From Chitinophagaceae bacterium (lineage in GTDB: Bacteria; Bacteroidota; Bacteroidia; Chitinophagales; Chitinophagaceae), in contig JAACZQ010000038.1 of assembly GCA_009996675.1 (NCBI GenBank), positions 1-54,166 on the forward strand: a stretch of 54,166 nucleotides of DNA, in the 5' to 3' direction. The translations under genes were made by a program, and so were the position numbers. Positions 1-8,854 of this stretch are shown here, piece after piece. The stretch's first letter is position 1. Every line of letters starts with the position of its first letter. Below the pieces are notes generated by a model. That model was not told the DNA's origin, made no database searches, and saw only the letters and a program-made list of their open reading frames with translations.

Positions 1-2033
1 TTTGCACTTTCTTTATTGAAGTGAATAAAACGGTCATCTGCACCCACCCAGGCGCCTGCCAGTAACTGGGGTGTATAACCCATGAACCAGCCATCGCTGT
101 TTTCATTGGTGGTACCGGTCTTGCCGGCCAGTTCTACCCGTGGCATACCATAACCCCAGATACCTCTACCGGTACCTACGGATACGGTTCCTTCCATCAT
201 CTTTACCACCGAGTAGGCTGTTACATCACTGATCACTTCTTTGCGGCGGGGCGTGAATGTGGCCAGTACATTACCATTTCTGTCTTCAATACGGGTAATA
301 TACATGGGCTTCACATTGAAGCCACGTCCTGGGAACATGCTGAAAGCCTGCATCATTTCATACAAGGAAATTTCACAGGCGCCCAGCGCAATGGATGGAT
401 AAGGTTCAATCTTGGTTTGTAATTCACAACGTTTCAGAAAATCTACCAGTCGCTTGGCACCATTATTTCCTTCCGCGTCCAGTTGCTTCATGATATAGGC
501 CGATGCGCAGTTGCGGGAGAAAGCCAGGGCCGATGCCATGGGCATGGAACCACCTTTACAGGATTTGGTGGTAGCGGGTACCATGCCATACTGACCAAAA
601 CTCTGCTGTTCATCATACACAACGGTATTGGGGGTAAAACCCGCTTCTTCAATTGCAAGACTGTACAGGAGCGGCTTCATGGTAGAGCCTACCTGCCGTT
701 TGGTGTTGAAGTTAACGTGATCGTATTTGAAGGATTTAAAACCAATACCGCCCACCCAGGCTTTTACTTCACCGGTGAGGGGATCCATAACCATGAAACC
801 GGCCTGTAGCATCTGCCGGTGGTAACGGATAGAATCGTAGGGCGTCATGGTGGTATCTGTTTCCCGGTTATTGTTCCAGGCAAATACCCGCATGGGTGTT
901 TTCTCGTAAAATGTTTTTTTGATGTCTTCATCACTCATGCCATCCCTGCTCAGGTTGCGCCAGCGGTCGCTTTGCTTCATGGCAGCATCCAGTACATTTT
1001 CATATCCTTTCCAGATAGTGCCTTTGCGGATATTTTCCTGTGTATTGAACAGCTTCTGCATATAGTTCATATGCTTGCCAACAGCTTCTTCGGCATATTG
1101 CTGCATGCGTGGGTTGATGGTGGTATAGATTTTTAAACCATCGCGGTACAGATTATAGCTGTCGCCATTGTTCTTTTTATTCTCCTTGCACCATTTCTTC
1201 ATTTCTTCACCCAGTATCATACGGAAATAGGGGCCAAGGCCGGCCGTTTCATCGAGTTTTTTATAGTTCAGCTCAATGGGTTTGCGTTTGAGAATATCGG
1301 CTTCGGCAGCAGTGAGATAATTGTTGCGCACCATCTGGTTGATGACGGTATTACGACGGTCCAGTGCCAGTTTGGGATTGCGGCGGGGGTTATAAATGGT
1401 AGCACCTTTCAGCATACCAATCAGTACCGCAGATTCTTCGATATTCAGGCGGTCGGGCTCTTTCTGGAAAAATGTTTTGGCGGCATTGCGGATACCAAAC
1501 ACATTGTCGCCAAAAGCAACGGTATTGAGGTAGAGGGTAATGATTTCTTCCTTGGTAAAATTGCGCTCCAGTTTAACGGCAATCACACTTTCTTTTAGTT
1601 TCTGTACCAGTCGCAGGATAAAATTCCGGGTGCCCCAGTTATCGGTAAAGAGGTTCTTGGCTGTTTGCATGGTTATGGTACTGGCACCACCTTCGCGGCC
1701 CAGGAATACAAAGGCACGCATGAGGGAGCGCGGATCTATACCACTGTGGTCATAAAAGCGTTCATCTTCGGTAGCCACCAGTGCATTCACCACATGTTTG
1801 CTGATGTCCTTGTATTGAACATTGATACGGTCTTCCAAGTAATATTTACCCATGAGGGTGCCATCCTGTGCGTATACCTGGCTGGCCAGGGATGCCGTTG
1901 GATTTTCAATATCGTCCAGGGATGGCATATTACCCAGCCATCCGAAATTGATGATCACCAGGAATAATACCCCGAATCCGAGGCCCCAGAAATAAATGCG
2001 CCAGAAAATACGTACAGGTTTAGACATAGTCAT
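1..2033 (-). CDS. Penicillin-binding protein 1A-type transglycosylase/transpeptidase (3' end cut by window edge)
   Basis: Bifunctional class A PBP that polymerises and cross-links peptidoglycan at the outer face of the inner membrane. The reading frame is open from 2033 to the left edge, so the C-terminus is missing. A short cytoplasmic start (MSKPVRIFWR) is followed by one membrane segment. The GT51 domain shows ATEDERFYDHSGID and GGASTITMQTAKNLF. The transpeptidase domain shows the SxxK motif as STMK near 680-690, the SxN motif as SRN near 510, and KTG as AGKTGTTNENSDGWF near 130. Two in-frame ATGs lie at 2033 and 2027; no ribosome-binding site separates them. All catalytic motifs are intact, so this is a functional gene rather than a fragment. 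Confidence in the family is very high; assignment to the 1A rather than another class A subgroup is by general resemblance. Confidence 0.95.
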   Translation of the reverse strand, partial: MTMSKPVRIFWRIYFWGLGFGVLFLVIINFGWLGNMPSLDDIENPTASLASQVYAQDGTLMGKYYLEDRINVQYKDISKHVVNALVATEDERFYDHSGIDPRSLMRAFVFLGREGGASTITMQTAKNLFTDNWGTRNFILRLVQKLKESVIAVKLERNFTKEEIITLYLNTVAFGDNVFGIRNAAKTFFQKEPDRLNIEESAVLIGMLKGATIYNPRRNPKLALDRRNTVINQMVRNNYLTAAEADILKRKPIELNYKKLDETAGLGPYFRMILGEEMKKWCKENKKNNGDSYNLYRDGLKIYTTINPRMQQYAEEAVGKHMNYMQKLFNTQENIRKGTIWKGYENVLDAAMKQSDRWRNLSRDGMSDEDIKKTFYEKTPMRVFAWNNNRETDTTMTPYDSIRYHRQMLQAGFMVMDPLTGEVKAWVGGIGFKSFKYDHVNFNTKRQVGSTMKPLLYSLAIEEAGFTPNTVVYDEQQSFGQYGMVPATTKSCKGGSMPMASALAFSRNCASAYIMKQLDAEGNNGAKRLVDFLKRCELQTKIEPYPSIALGACEISLYEMMQAFSMFPGRGFNVKPMYITRIEDRNGNVLATFTPRRKEVISDVTAYSVVKMMEGTVSVGTGRGIWGYGMPRVELAGKTGTTNENSDGWFMGYTPQLLAGAWVGADDRFIHFNKESA

Positions 2034-2101
2034 ACAAGTCTGAATTAAAGCTAAGCGGTGTAAAGCTAAACAAGAGTTTGGCAAGCCGGGTTATCCGCTC
2101 G

Positions 2102-5050
2102 TTAAAATTTATCGGGTAGCACGGTTTGCAGGAAGTTACGATAAGCTTCTGCATCTTTTTTCTTTTTCAACAGCTCCAGGTTGGCCGGGCTGATGATCTG
2201 GAACCGGTATTTATCAACCGTTAACCAGGGAATGATGCGCGATGCAGCCAGGGCCTTGGCCCGGTCGGCATAATCCACGGCAGCACCGGCATTCACAAAA
2301 GGCCCCACCAGTAAATATTGTATATCCGGTTGAATAGGGGCCATGGTTAATACCAGCCGCTGGTTGGCATAACGCTCCTGGTTATACCGGCTGAATGCAT
2401 TCCGGACTTCTCCGGCAAATACCGGATCAACCTTATTCAACACCACAACCGCATACTGGGTATCAGCAGCATTGAATTCATAAACAGCTTCGGCCGGTGC
2501 CAGGGGCTGGGCCTTGGTCTCATTCCGGATGGTCACTGCTGCCGGTACCACGGTTTTGGGTGCCTGCCGGCTGGTACTGCTGTCTTTTCCGGTAACAGTA
2601 GTATTAATCACCCCGGTATTCCGGAAATCAATATCCGGCATAACCGTGGCTTCAATGGGACGTTCTACCTGCAACTGGGTGAGATAGCTTTCGATCTCAC
2701 TGCGGCGGCGCAGCACATCTATCATGGCGGCCGCTTTTTCCGCCATAGGTGAGCTGCTGAACAATTGTTGTAATTGGGTAAGACGGTTAATGGCCGTACT
2801 GTCCTCCCGCTGCTTCACGTAATAAATAGCTTCGATATACAGCAACTGGGGTGTCCAGTAGGAATTCCCCAATACCTGATCGGCTTTGTTTTTTTGTGCA
2901 ATGGCATCGGCAAACCTGCCTTCAATAAAGGCATTGTAAATAGCCGTATAGGTTTGTGTTGCCGGGTCTGTTGTTTTGGGCTGGTTGCCAACCGGCGCTG
3001 TCAATAACTTGCTGTTGGCATAACGTTGTTTGAATATTGCTTCCACAGAATCGGCGGAGGCATCCCGACCGGCTTTGCGGTAAGCACGCATGAGGTTGAA
3101 TAAAGCTGTTTCACTTTCGCCACTATCCGGGTAGCGCCGGAGTATGGATTCATAAGTACCGATGGCGGAAGAATAGTCTTCCAGCTGATTCATGAAAATA
3201 GTGCCATTGGCTTCCAGTGAACGGAAAATAAGGGTATTGGAAATATCCTGTTGTGCTGCGGTGAGCGGAATGGCATTCAATAATGCATCCATACTCAATT
3301 CTTCGGCAGGTAATTTACCGGCACCACCGGGTTTATCGGCCTGCAGGGCAGCCTGATTGGCACCGGCACCCGACTGGTCAATGGCCGACTGCCTGCGCCA
3401 GTTATCGGTATTGGGCCGGTTGCCCCAGCGCGTTTTGAATTCCGTAACACCCTTGCTGCGTAAACTGCTGTTGAGGAAATAAAAATCGTTGCTGGTATTA
3501 TTGCCAAATAAATCGCCACTGCTGTTTTTGGTATCGGTGAAGCTGCCAAAGGAGGCGGGCTCATCGGTATCTTTCAGGCCTTTTTCTTTCCTGAGCTGGC
3601 GTAAGAGTTTGCGGAGTACCGCTTCCCTTTCCGCAGGCGGTAATGCTGCAATGCGCTGTACACTGTCTTCCCGGTTAATATTGCTTTCGTTCTCGGCCAA
3701 TACCTGCAATGCGGGTTTGCGCAGATTCACACGCACCTGGTCTTTCTCCGGCAATAAACGCAATTCGGTACTGTCGTAATAACGGAAAGCCGTGGCATAT
3801 TTTTTCTGATCATAGTGCAGATCGCCCAGGGATAAAAAACTCAGTTGTTTCTGTACCGGATTATCATTGCTGAATGAAACACTTTTCAGCAGCAGTGCTG
3901 TTGCGGCATCAAACCGGTTACGACGTATTTCCAATTGTGCAGCGGCATAATAAATAATATCGCGGTACACATCATACCGGTCTTTTCGTGCCATTTTCAG
4001 CAGTTCCTGGATATTCTGTTCCAATGCGTCTTCCTTATCGGAAGCCATTAGTTGGGCAATATTCAGGCGTGCATATACTTCCATATACGGATCAGTAGCA
4101 TGCTGTATGGCTGTATTGAACCAGGCAGCAGCATCGCGACTGTGACCCGCACGCTGGAAGAGTTGTCCGGCCAGGTATTCCCATCTTGCCCGGTCTGTTT
4201 TGTTTTCGGCATTTGGTAAAGCGCGGGTGAGGTATACGGCAGCACTGTCATAGATACCCATCTGGTAAAACAGGTAAGCGGAAGCCTCATCGAGGGCTGG
4301 TTGTAAACGTTTGGGAAACTGGCTATCGCTTCTCAGCAAAGCAATCAGCCCTGCTGCTTCGGCCATTTTCTGTTGTTCAATATATGTCCTGGCCTGCCAG
4401 ATAAAACTTTCATTCCTGCTGGGGAGGGTAGTGGTTATTTTCTGCCAGAAATTGCGTTTCTCATTGGTGGAAATGGTGAAAATACCATTGGGATTACTGC
4501 TGTTACTGCCCAGGAGTATATCATACCCATCGTCTTTCGGTGCGAAAGCATAATTCACGTATTGAAATACCATACCTGCCGAGTCGAAATTTTTCCGGTA
4601 GAAATAGGCTTTGCCCATCAGCATATACAGATTGTCTACCCAATCGCTGCGCAGGTCGTGCAGTAAAATACCGGCGGTACATTTATACAGCACTGTATCA
4701 ATCTGATCCTGGGCGGTGGTTTCCAGATCGTAATCGTAAAAGGATAATAATTGGGTGTAATCGTCGCGATGTGCTTCCCGGGCCCGTTCCAGTATTTCAT
4801 TCAGCCGCAGGTTGGCATTATAATAGTAGTTGAAATGCGTTACGGTATTGTTATAAATGCGTTTGGGCAGGGTGAATTTTTTCTCCCCGCTTTTCTCGGC
4901 GGGTAAGCGTCGGTTATCATACGGTTTTTCCTTCTTCAGGTCAATCGTGGTATAAGGCTGTGCAGCGCCATAACAGGCGAGGAGCAGGAAAAAAACGGAC
5001 AGGACTGTCCGGATCCTGGTTAAATAGATATGGCAGTAGTGAAATAGCAT
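2102..5050 (-). CDS. porW: PorW/SprE-type T9SS-associated TPR lipoprotein
   Basis: Probable outer-membrane or periplasmic lipoprotein required for type IX secretion and gliding (PorW in Porphyromonas, SprE in Flavobacterium). The 982-residue product starts with a signal peptide ending in the lipobox LLAC, so lipidation at Cys25-26 is likely. Next comes the conserved family block FNYYYNANLRLNEILERA and LLHDLRSDWVDNLYMLMGKA (about residues 70-150), then many TPR-like helical repeats. A Gln/Ala/Gly-rich linker sits near the middle, and a C-terminal globular part ends in AYRNFLQTVLPDKF. It is somewhat longer than the roughly 870 residues I recall for Flavobacterium SprE. It is transcribed away from the short membrane gene at 5136; in other Bacteroidota porW also neighbours an M23 peptidase and atpI-like genes, which supports the call. 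No other T9SS core gene is visible in the window. Confidence 0.85.
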   Translation of the reverse strand: MLFHYCHIYLTRIRTVLSVFFLLLACYGAAQPYTTIDLKKEKPYDNRRLPAEKSGEKKFTLPKRIYNNTVTHFNYYYNANLRLNEILERAREAHRDDYTQLLSFYDYDLETTAQDQIDTVLYKCTAGILLHDLRSDWVDNLYMLMGKAYFYRKNFDSAGMVFQYVNYAFAPKDDGYDILLGSNSSNPNGIFTISTNEKRNFWQKITTTLPSRNESFIWQARTYIEQQKMAEAAGLIALLRSDSQFPKRLQPALDEASAYLFYQMGIYDSAAVYLTRALPNAENKTDRARWEYLAGQLFQRAGHSRDAAAWFNTAIQHATDPYMEVYARLNIAQLMASDKEDALEQNIQELLKMARKDRYDVYRDIIYYAAAQLEIRRNRFDAATALLLKSVSFSNDNPVQKQLSFLSLGDLHYDQKKYATAFRYYDSTELRLLPEKDQVRVNLRKPALQVLAENESNINREDSVQRIAALPPAEREAVLRKLLRQLRKEKGLKDTDEPASFGSFTDTKNSSGDLFGNNTSNDFYFLNSSLRSKGVTEFKTRWGNRPNTDNWRRQSAIDQSGAGANQAALQADKPGGAGKLPAEELSMDALLNAIPLTAAQQDISNTLIFRSLEANGTIFMNQLEDYSSAIGTYESILRRYPDSGESETALFNLMRAYRKAGRDASADSVEAIFKQRYANSKLLTAPVGNQPKTTDPATQTYTAIYNAFIEGRFADAIAQKNKADQVLGNSYWTPQLLYIEAIYYVKQREDSTAINRLTQLQQLFSSSPMAEKAAAMIDVLRRRSEIESYLTQLQVERPIEATVMPDIDFRNTGVINTTVTGKDSSTSRQAPKTVVPAAVTIRNETKAQPLAPAEAVYEFNAADTQYAVVVLNKVDPVFAGEVRNAFSRYNQERYANQRLVLTMAPIQPDIQYLLVGPFVNAGAAVDYADRAKALAASRIIPWLTVDKYRFQIISPANLELLKKKKDAEAYRNFLQTVLPDKF

Positions 5051-5135
5051 AAAAACTGTTTAAAAATACAGTTATTTCTCTATCGGCCATGGGTTAAAGC
5101 GGAATCGTTATTACCTTTAACCTGGAATTGACACC

Positions 5136-5531
5136 ATGGCAGAAACCGGCAACAATACAAACCTCAAACGCATCCAGCATAATTACCGGCTGGTAGTGAT
5201 GAATGATGATACGTATGAGGAAGTAGTCACTTTCCGGTTATCCCGCAGAAGTGTGTATATCGGACTGAGTACAGTATTTGTGTTGCTGGTGGGGTTAACC
5301 ATTGCGTTGATTGCTTTTTCTCCCCTGAAATATTATATCCCGGGCTATGGTACCCGTGAAGGTCGTACAGCCTTGCAGGCCCTGAAGATCAGAACCGATT
5401 CCCTGGAACAGGCTATCCAGTACAAGGAACAATACCTGGACGGGGTTAAGAAAGTACTAACGGGTAATACGCCTTCCCAGTTAGATACCCTGCCGGTTGC
5501 CATCCCCAAAAACGATATTTCAAACGAATAG
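5136..5531 (+). CDS. Short membrane protein resembling the N-terminus of a Bacteroidota M23 peptidase, without the peptidase domain
   Basis: 131 residues: a cytoplasmic head (about 1-40) with NYRLVVMNDDTYEEVVTFRLS, one membrane helix (about 43-64), the juxtamembrane motif ALIAFSPLKYYIPGYG, and a short coiled-coil-like tail with DSLEQAIQYKEQYLDGVKKVL. I recognise this head, helix and IPGYG arrangement from Bacteroidota LytM/M23 metallopeptidases that sit beside porW. In those proteins a zinc-peptidase domain follows; here the protein stops after SQLDTLPVAIPKNDISNE. No decayed M23 remnant follows, because the next gene starts 4 bases downstream. It may be an anchor or adaptor for envelope machinery (inference). 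Confidence is high that it is a gene, moderate for the relationship. Confidence 0.75.
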   Translation: MAETGNNTNLKRIQHNYRLVVMNDDTYEEVVTFRLSRRSVYIGLSTVFVLLVGLTIALIAFSPLKYYIPGYGTREGRTALQALKIRTDSLEQAIQYKEQYLDGVKKVLTGNTPSQLDTLPVAIPKNDISNE

Positions 5532-5535
5532 GTGT

Positions 5536-5739
5536 ATGCCTCCCCAATCCCCTCATTCGCTGCTCCGGTATGCAGCCCTGGCTTCCCAGCTGGCCATCAT
5601 GCTGCTGGTAACTGTGTGGCTGGGCAAATGGATGGATGAACGCTGGCTGGAACGCAAGCTGCTGATCTGGTTACTGCCCATGCTGCTATTGCTGGGTATG
5701 CTGGTGAATATTATCCGGAATACTTCCAAAAAACAATAA
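5536..5739 (+). CDS. AtpI-like small membrane protein (F0F1-ATPase accessory family)
   Basis: A 67-residue protein with two membrane helices (about 10-27 and 37-57) separated by the charged loop GKWMDERWLERK. This size and layout fit the AtpI/'putative F0F1-ATPase subunit' family, whose members assist c-ring assembly or Mg2+/Ca2+ handling. The start is taken at ATG 5536, just after the upstream stop; a longer reading from 5497 would overlap the upstream gene and add residues unlike the family. The gene ends 1 base before the next ATG, so the run 5136-6764 is probably one operon. In many Bacteroidota the genes after this one encode ATP synthase F0 subunits; here they do not. Confidence 0.75.
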   Translation: MPPQSPHSLLRYAALASQLAIMLLVTVWLGKWMDERWLERKLLIWLLPMLLLLGMLVNIIRNTSKKQ

Positions 5740-5740
5740 C

Positions 5741-6142
5741 ATGATATCCTCCCGTAAAGTCTTTTTTCCCCTCGTTGGGTTCTTTCTGGTTGCAAATGGT
5801 GCTGCTACCATCTTTCAGCAGCAATTATTGTCCTGGAAAATTGATAATGGGGTAGTGATCTCTGCCAACTTGCTATTGTTCCTGCTCACCCTCTTGGGTT
5901 TACTCATGCAGGTACGGGCAGCCCGGCAACAGAATCCCAATGCTATTGTGCGGGCGGTGATGGCGGGAACCGGTTTGAAACTGATTGGTGTGGCTACGGC
6001 ACTGCTCATATACCTGAAACAGGCGGGAGCTTCCAAAAGCGTATATGCAGTATATGTTTCCCTGGGTTTGTATTTGGTATACACCTGGCTGGAAGTGCGT
6101 ATCTTTCTTCAGTTGAACGGAAAAAAAGATGGCAGTAACTGA
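5741..6142 (+). CDS. Four-helix membrane protein, probable ATP-synthase-associated
   Basis: 133 residues with four predicted membrane helices (roughly 7-25, 37-57, 68-88 and 98-118) and very short loops. It has no catalytic motif. Its position directly after the AtpI-like gene matches the small membrane protein that commonly stands between atpI and atpB in Bacteroidota, and its layout resembles the ATP synthase I chain family. The stop overlaps the start of the SprT-like gene by 14 bases, indicating translational coupling. Function is unproven; the role in ATP synthase assembly is inferred from context only. Confidence 0.6.
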   Translation: MISSRKVFFPLVGFFLVANGAATIFQQQLLSWKIDNGVVISANLLLFLLTLLGLLMQVRAARQQNPNAIVRAVMAGTGLKLIGVATALLIYLKQAGASKSVYAVYVSLGLYLVYTWLEVRIFLQLNGKKDGSN

Positions 6143-6764
6143 GCATCCCATGGAAGCCCTGCGGCGGTTTTTGCCCGAAGGGAGTTTTGATGAAGTAATT
6201 TCTTTTATTCACCAGTACCGGGTTCACCTGACGGTATCACGTAAACGAAAATCGGTCCTGGGTGATTACCGCCATGCTGGTCCAGGCAGCAATCACCGCA
6301 TCAGTGTCAATGGCGATCTCAATGCCTATGAATTCCTGATTACATTACTGCATGAACTGGCCCATCTCCTCACATTTGAGCAGTACCGCAACAGGGTAGA
6401 AGCCCATGGTCCGGAATGGAAACAGTGTTACGGGCGCCTGCTGCAGCATTTTGTACAACTGGGTATTTTTCCGCCCGACATTACAGCAGCGTTGCAGTCT
6501 TCCATCATTAATCCCGCTGCTACTGCCAATGGTGAAACCGCATTATTACTGGTACTCCGTAAATACAACCATAAACCCTCGCCCGATCATATACCCGTTG
6601 CTGATGTTCCGGAAGGGGCTTATTTCACCACAGACAATGGACGCATCTACCAGAAAGGCCCCATACGGCGCAAACGGTATGAATGTGTGGAAATAAAGAC
6701 CGGCCTCCGCTATTCCTTCAGTGCCGTGATGGAAGTACGGGTGGTGGGGGAGGTGAATGGGTAG
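6129..6764 (+). CDS. SprT-like zinc metalloprotein
   Basis: 211 residues. Near the middle it carries the zinc-protease signature HELAH, with a further His in VEAHGPEWK about 18 residues later, matching the HExxH...H pattern of SprT/Spartan-type domains. The N-terminal part (ALRRFLPEGSFDEVISFIHQYRVHL) and the segment NHRISVNGDLNAYEFLITLL are typical of short Bacteroidota SprT-like proteins. The C-terminal third (GAYFTTDNGRIYQKG... RYECVEI) looks like the small beta-rich region that follows the metalloprotease fold in this group. SprT homologues in eukaryotes cut DNA-protein crosslinks; the bacterial role is uncertain. It is cytoplasmic, with no signal peptide, and is the last gene of the run from 5136. 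Confidence 0.8.
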   Translation: MAVTEHPMEALRRFLPEGSFDEVISFIHQYRVHLTVSRKRKSVLGDYRHAGPGSNHRISVNGDLNAYEFLITLLHELAHLLTFEQYRNRVEAHGPEWKQCYGRLLQHFVQLGIFPPDITAALQSSIINPAATANGETALLLVLRKYNHKPSPDHIPVADVPEGAYFTTDNGRIYQKGPIRRKRYECVEIKTGLRYSFSAVMEVRVVGEVNG

Positions 6765-6826
6765 GAATGAAAGGTGAAAACTAATGGGTGTATGGGGTTC
6801 CGTTCTTTGCTTCTTTCAGCCTGCCA

Positions 6827-6852
6827 ATAAAAAGGCCCTCCGGAGAGGGCCT
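6827..6852 (-). terminator. Intrinsic terminator of sucC
   Basis: An 8-bp perfect stem, AGGCCCTC with GAGGGCCT (6833-6840 and 6845-6852), closes a 4-base CGGA loop. Read on the minus strand it is followed by TTTTATT. It lies just beyond the sucC stop codon. Confidence 0.85.
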
Positions 6853-6878
6853 GTATGCAAAATCTTACATTTTATTAC

Positions 6879-8090
6879 TTACGCTACCGCCTGCTTCACC
6901 AGTGCAGCTGCTTCGCTCAGGAGGATGGCTGACTGCACTTTGAGGCCGGATTCATCAATGAGCTTTTTGGCTTCTACGGCATTGGTACCCTGTAAGCGAA
7001 CAATAATGGGAATATTAATATTGCCCAGTTTGTTATACGCTTCAATGACACCGGCAGCTACCCGGTCGCAACGAACGATACCACCAAAAATATTAATCAG
7101 GATCGCTTTTACATTGGGGTCTTTCATGATGATGCGGAAACCGGCTTCCACTGTTTGCGCATTGGCTGTACCACCCACATCCAGGAAGTTGGCAGGCTCA
7201 CCACCGCTCAGTTTAATCATATCCATGGTAGCCATGGCCAGACCAGCACCATTCACCATACAACCCACATTACCATCCAGTTTCACAAAGTTCAGGTTGT
7301 ATTGTCCGGCTTCTACTTCAGTAGGATCTTCTTCAGACACATCACGCAATGCAGCAGTGTCTGGATGACGCATCAGTGCATTGTCATCGATATTCATTTT
7401 ACAGTCAACCGCAATGATTTTATCATCACTGGTTTTGAAGAGCGGATTGATCTCCAGCATACCGCAATCCAGTCCCACATAAGCATTGTAGAGATTGGTT
7501 ACGAATTTCACACAGCTTTTGAAAGCTTCGCCACTCAGACCCAGGTTGAAGGCAATTTTCCTGGCCTGGAAGCCCTGGAGTCCGCCACCGGGGTGTACCC
7601 ACTCTTTGAAAATTTTATCGGGTGTATTGTGTGCTACTTCTTCAATATCCATACCACCTTCTGTACTGTACATCACCACATTCATACCTTTTGCACGATC
7701 CAGCAGGATGGAGAGGTAGAATTCTTTAACGGGATTGGGACCGGGATAATACACATCCTGGGCTACCAGAATCTTATTCACTTTTTTACCTGCAGCACCG
7801 GTTTGAATGGTTACCAGGGTACCGCCGAGGATATTTTTAGCAATGGTAGCCACATCTTCTACCGATTTAGCCACGGCCACACCTCGCTGTTCCGTTCCTT
7901 CAATCTTACCCTTACCGCGACCACCTGCGTGGATCTGGGCTTTGATTACGGCAAAATTATTGCCTGTCTGGGTTTTGATCTGACGGTAAGCTTCCTCTGC
8001 TGCCATCACAGTATCAACAGCAATCCCCTCCTGAACCGGTACATTGTACTTTTTCAGCAATTCCTTGGCCTGGTATTCGTGAAGATTCAT
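6879..8090 (-). CDS. sucC: Succinyl-CoA synthetase beta subunit (ADP-forming)
   Basis: Beta subunit of succinate-CoA ligase, the TCA-cycle enzyme that makes ATP or GTP from succinyl-CoA. The 403-residue length fits the family (about 390-400). The start MNLHEYQAKELLKKYNVPV and the ATP-grasp segment AVIKAQIHAGGRGKGK are diagnostic. So are GLDCGMLEINPLF, the nucleotide-binding Asp-containing DDNALMRHP, the glycine-rich VNGAGLAMATMDMIKL and the C-terminal INIFGGIVRCDRVAAGV. The alpha subunit gene (sucD) is not adjacent. The gene is transcribed alone, away from yceI, and ends in a strong terminator. A near-match to the -7 promoter motif (TATCTTCG, 8108-8115) lies about 20 bases upstream of the ATG. 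Confidence 0.97.
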   Translation of the reverse strand: MNLHEYQAKELLKKYNVPVQEGIAVDTVMAAEEAYRQIKTQTGNNFAVIKAQIHAGGRGKGKIEGTEQRGVAVAKSVEDVATIAKNILGGTLVTIQTGAAGKKVNKILVAQDVYYPGPNPVKEFYLSILLDRAKGMNVVMYSTEGGMDIEEVAHNTPDKIFKEWVHPGGGLQGFQARKIAFNLGLSGEAFKSCVKFVTNLYNAYVGLDCGMLEINPLFKTSDDKIIAVDCKMNIDDNALMRHPDTAALRDVSEEDPTEVEAGQYNLNFVKLDGNVGCMVNGAGLAMATMDMIKLSGGEPANFLDVGGTANAQTVEAGFRIIMKDPNVKAILINIFGGIVRCDRVAAGVIEAYNKLGNINIPIIVRLQGTNAVEAKKLIDESGLKVQSAILLSEAAALVKQAVA

Positions 8091-8222
8091 ATGGAAAAAA
8101 ATTTTTGCGAAGATAAGCGAATCAGGACTTCCGACCTTGAAAAATCCTTAATTTACAGTTCGAACATTGATTTCTTATCCTTATCTTGCTACTCATTGCA
8201 AAAAACCGAAAACCCAAACAAA

Positions 8223-8777
8223 ATGAAAAAAATCTTTATGTCACTGGCAGGCACTGCGTTGGTGCTGGGCCTCTTCTCTTTTGTTCCCAAAAAAGATGCA
8301 CAAACCCTGAATGTAGTGCTGGAAAAAAGCCGTATTGACTGGATCGCAGCCAAAGCCGGTGATTTTCATACCGGTAATTTCCCCCTGAAAAGCGGATCAA
8401 TTCAGGTAGATGGCGGTAAACTCAAGGGTGGAAGCTTTGTGATTGACCTGGCTAACCTGAAAGTAACCGATGCAGCAGCAGATCGCCTGGGCAACCACCT
8501 GAAAAGTGCCGACTTTTTTGATGTAGCCAAATTTGCCGAAGCAACCTATACCATTACCGGTGTAAACTATACCAGTGATAATACCGCTGAAGTATCCGGC
8601 AACCTGAGCCTGAAAGGCGCCAGCTTCCCCGTGAAATTCAATGTGAATATCCGCGGTACCGGTGAGCGTGGCTTCTTTGGTCAGGCTTTCTTCAGTCTCG
8701 ACAGAACCGCTTTGGGCATCACCTACAATGGTCCTGCCAAAGATGTTCAGCTGGCAGTACACCTCTTTGCCAAATAA
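8223..8777 (+). CDS. YceI-family periplasmic lipid-binding-like protein
   Basis: 184 residues from ATG 8223; the frame is open further upstream but the signal peptide MKKIFMSLAGTALVLGLFSF fixes the start. The mature part shows the YceI lipocalin-like pattern: SRIDWIAAKAGDFHTGNFPL, GSFVIDLANLKV, LGNHLKSADFFDVAKF and GNLSLKGASFPVKFNV. YceI proteins bind isoprenoid-like or other amphiphilic ligands in the periplasm; the ligand here is unknown. The gene stands alone between divergent sucC and a good terminator. Confidence 0.93.
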   Translation: MKKIFMSLAGTALVLGLFSFVPKKDAQTLNVVLEKSRIDWIAAKAGDFHTGNFPLKSGSIQVDGGKLKGGSFVIDLANLKVTDAAADRLGNHLKSADFFDVAKFAEATYTITGVNYTSDNTAEVSGNLSLKGASFPVKFNVNIRGTGERGFFGQAFFSLDRTALGITYNGPAKDVQLAVHLFAK

Positions 8778-8800
8778 GCATCAGCCGATGATATTTTACA

Positions 8801-8830
8801 AGCCCTGTTCCGCAAGAACGGGGCTTTTTT
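8801..8830 (+). terminator. Intrinsic terminator of the YceI gene
   Basis: A 10-bp stem with one G-T pair (8801-8810 and 8816-8825) closes the loop CGCAA and is followed by a run of six T. It sits 23 bases after the yceI stop codon. Confidence 0.9.
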
Positions 8831-8854
8831 GCAGGCTATCCTATACCTTTAAGC

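Noticed and set aside
5056..5077. Short inverted repeat AACTGT...ACAGTT between porW and the 5136 gene
   Set aside because: Arms of 6 bp around an A/T-rich loop are expected by chance in divergent gaps; no second copy was noticed.
7155..8222. A long open frame that would extend the YceI protein by more than 350 residues
   Set aside because: It is antisense to sucC, and its translation is low-complexity antisense-like text. The YceI signal peptide fixes the true start at 8223.
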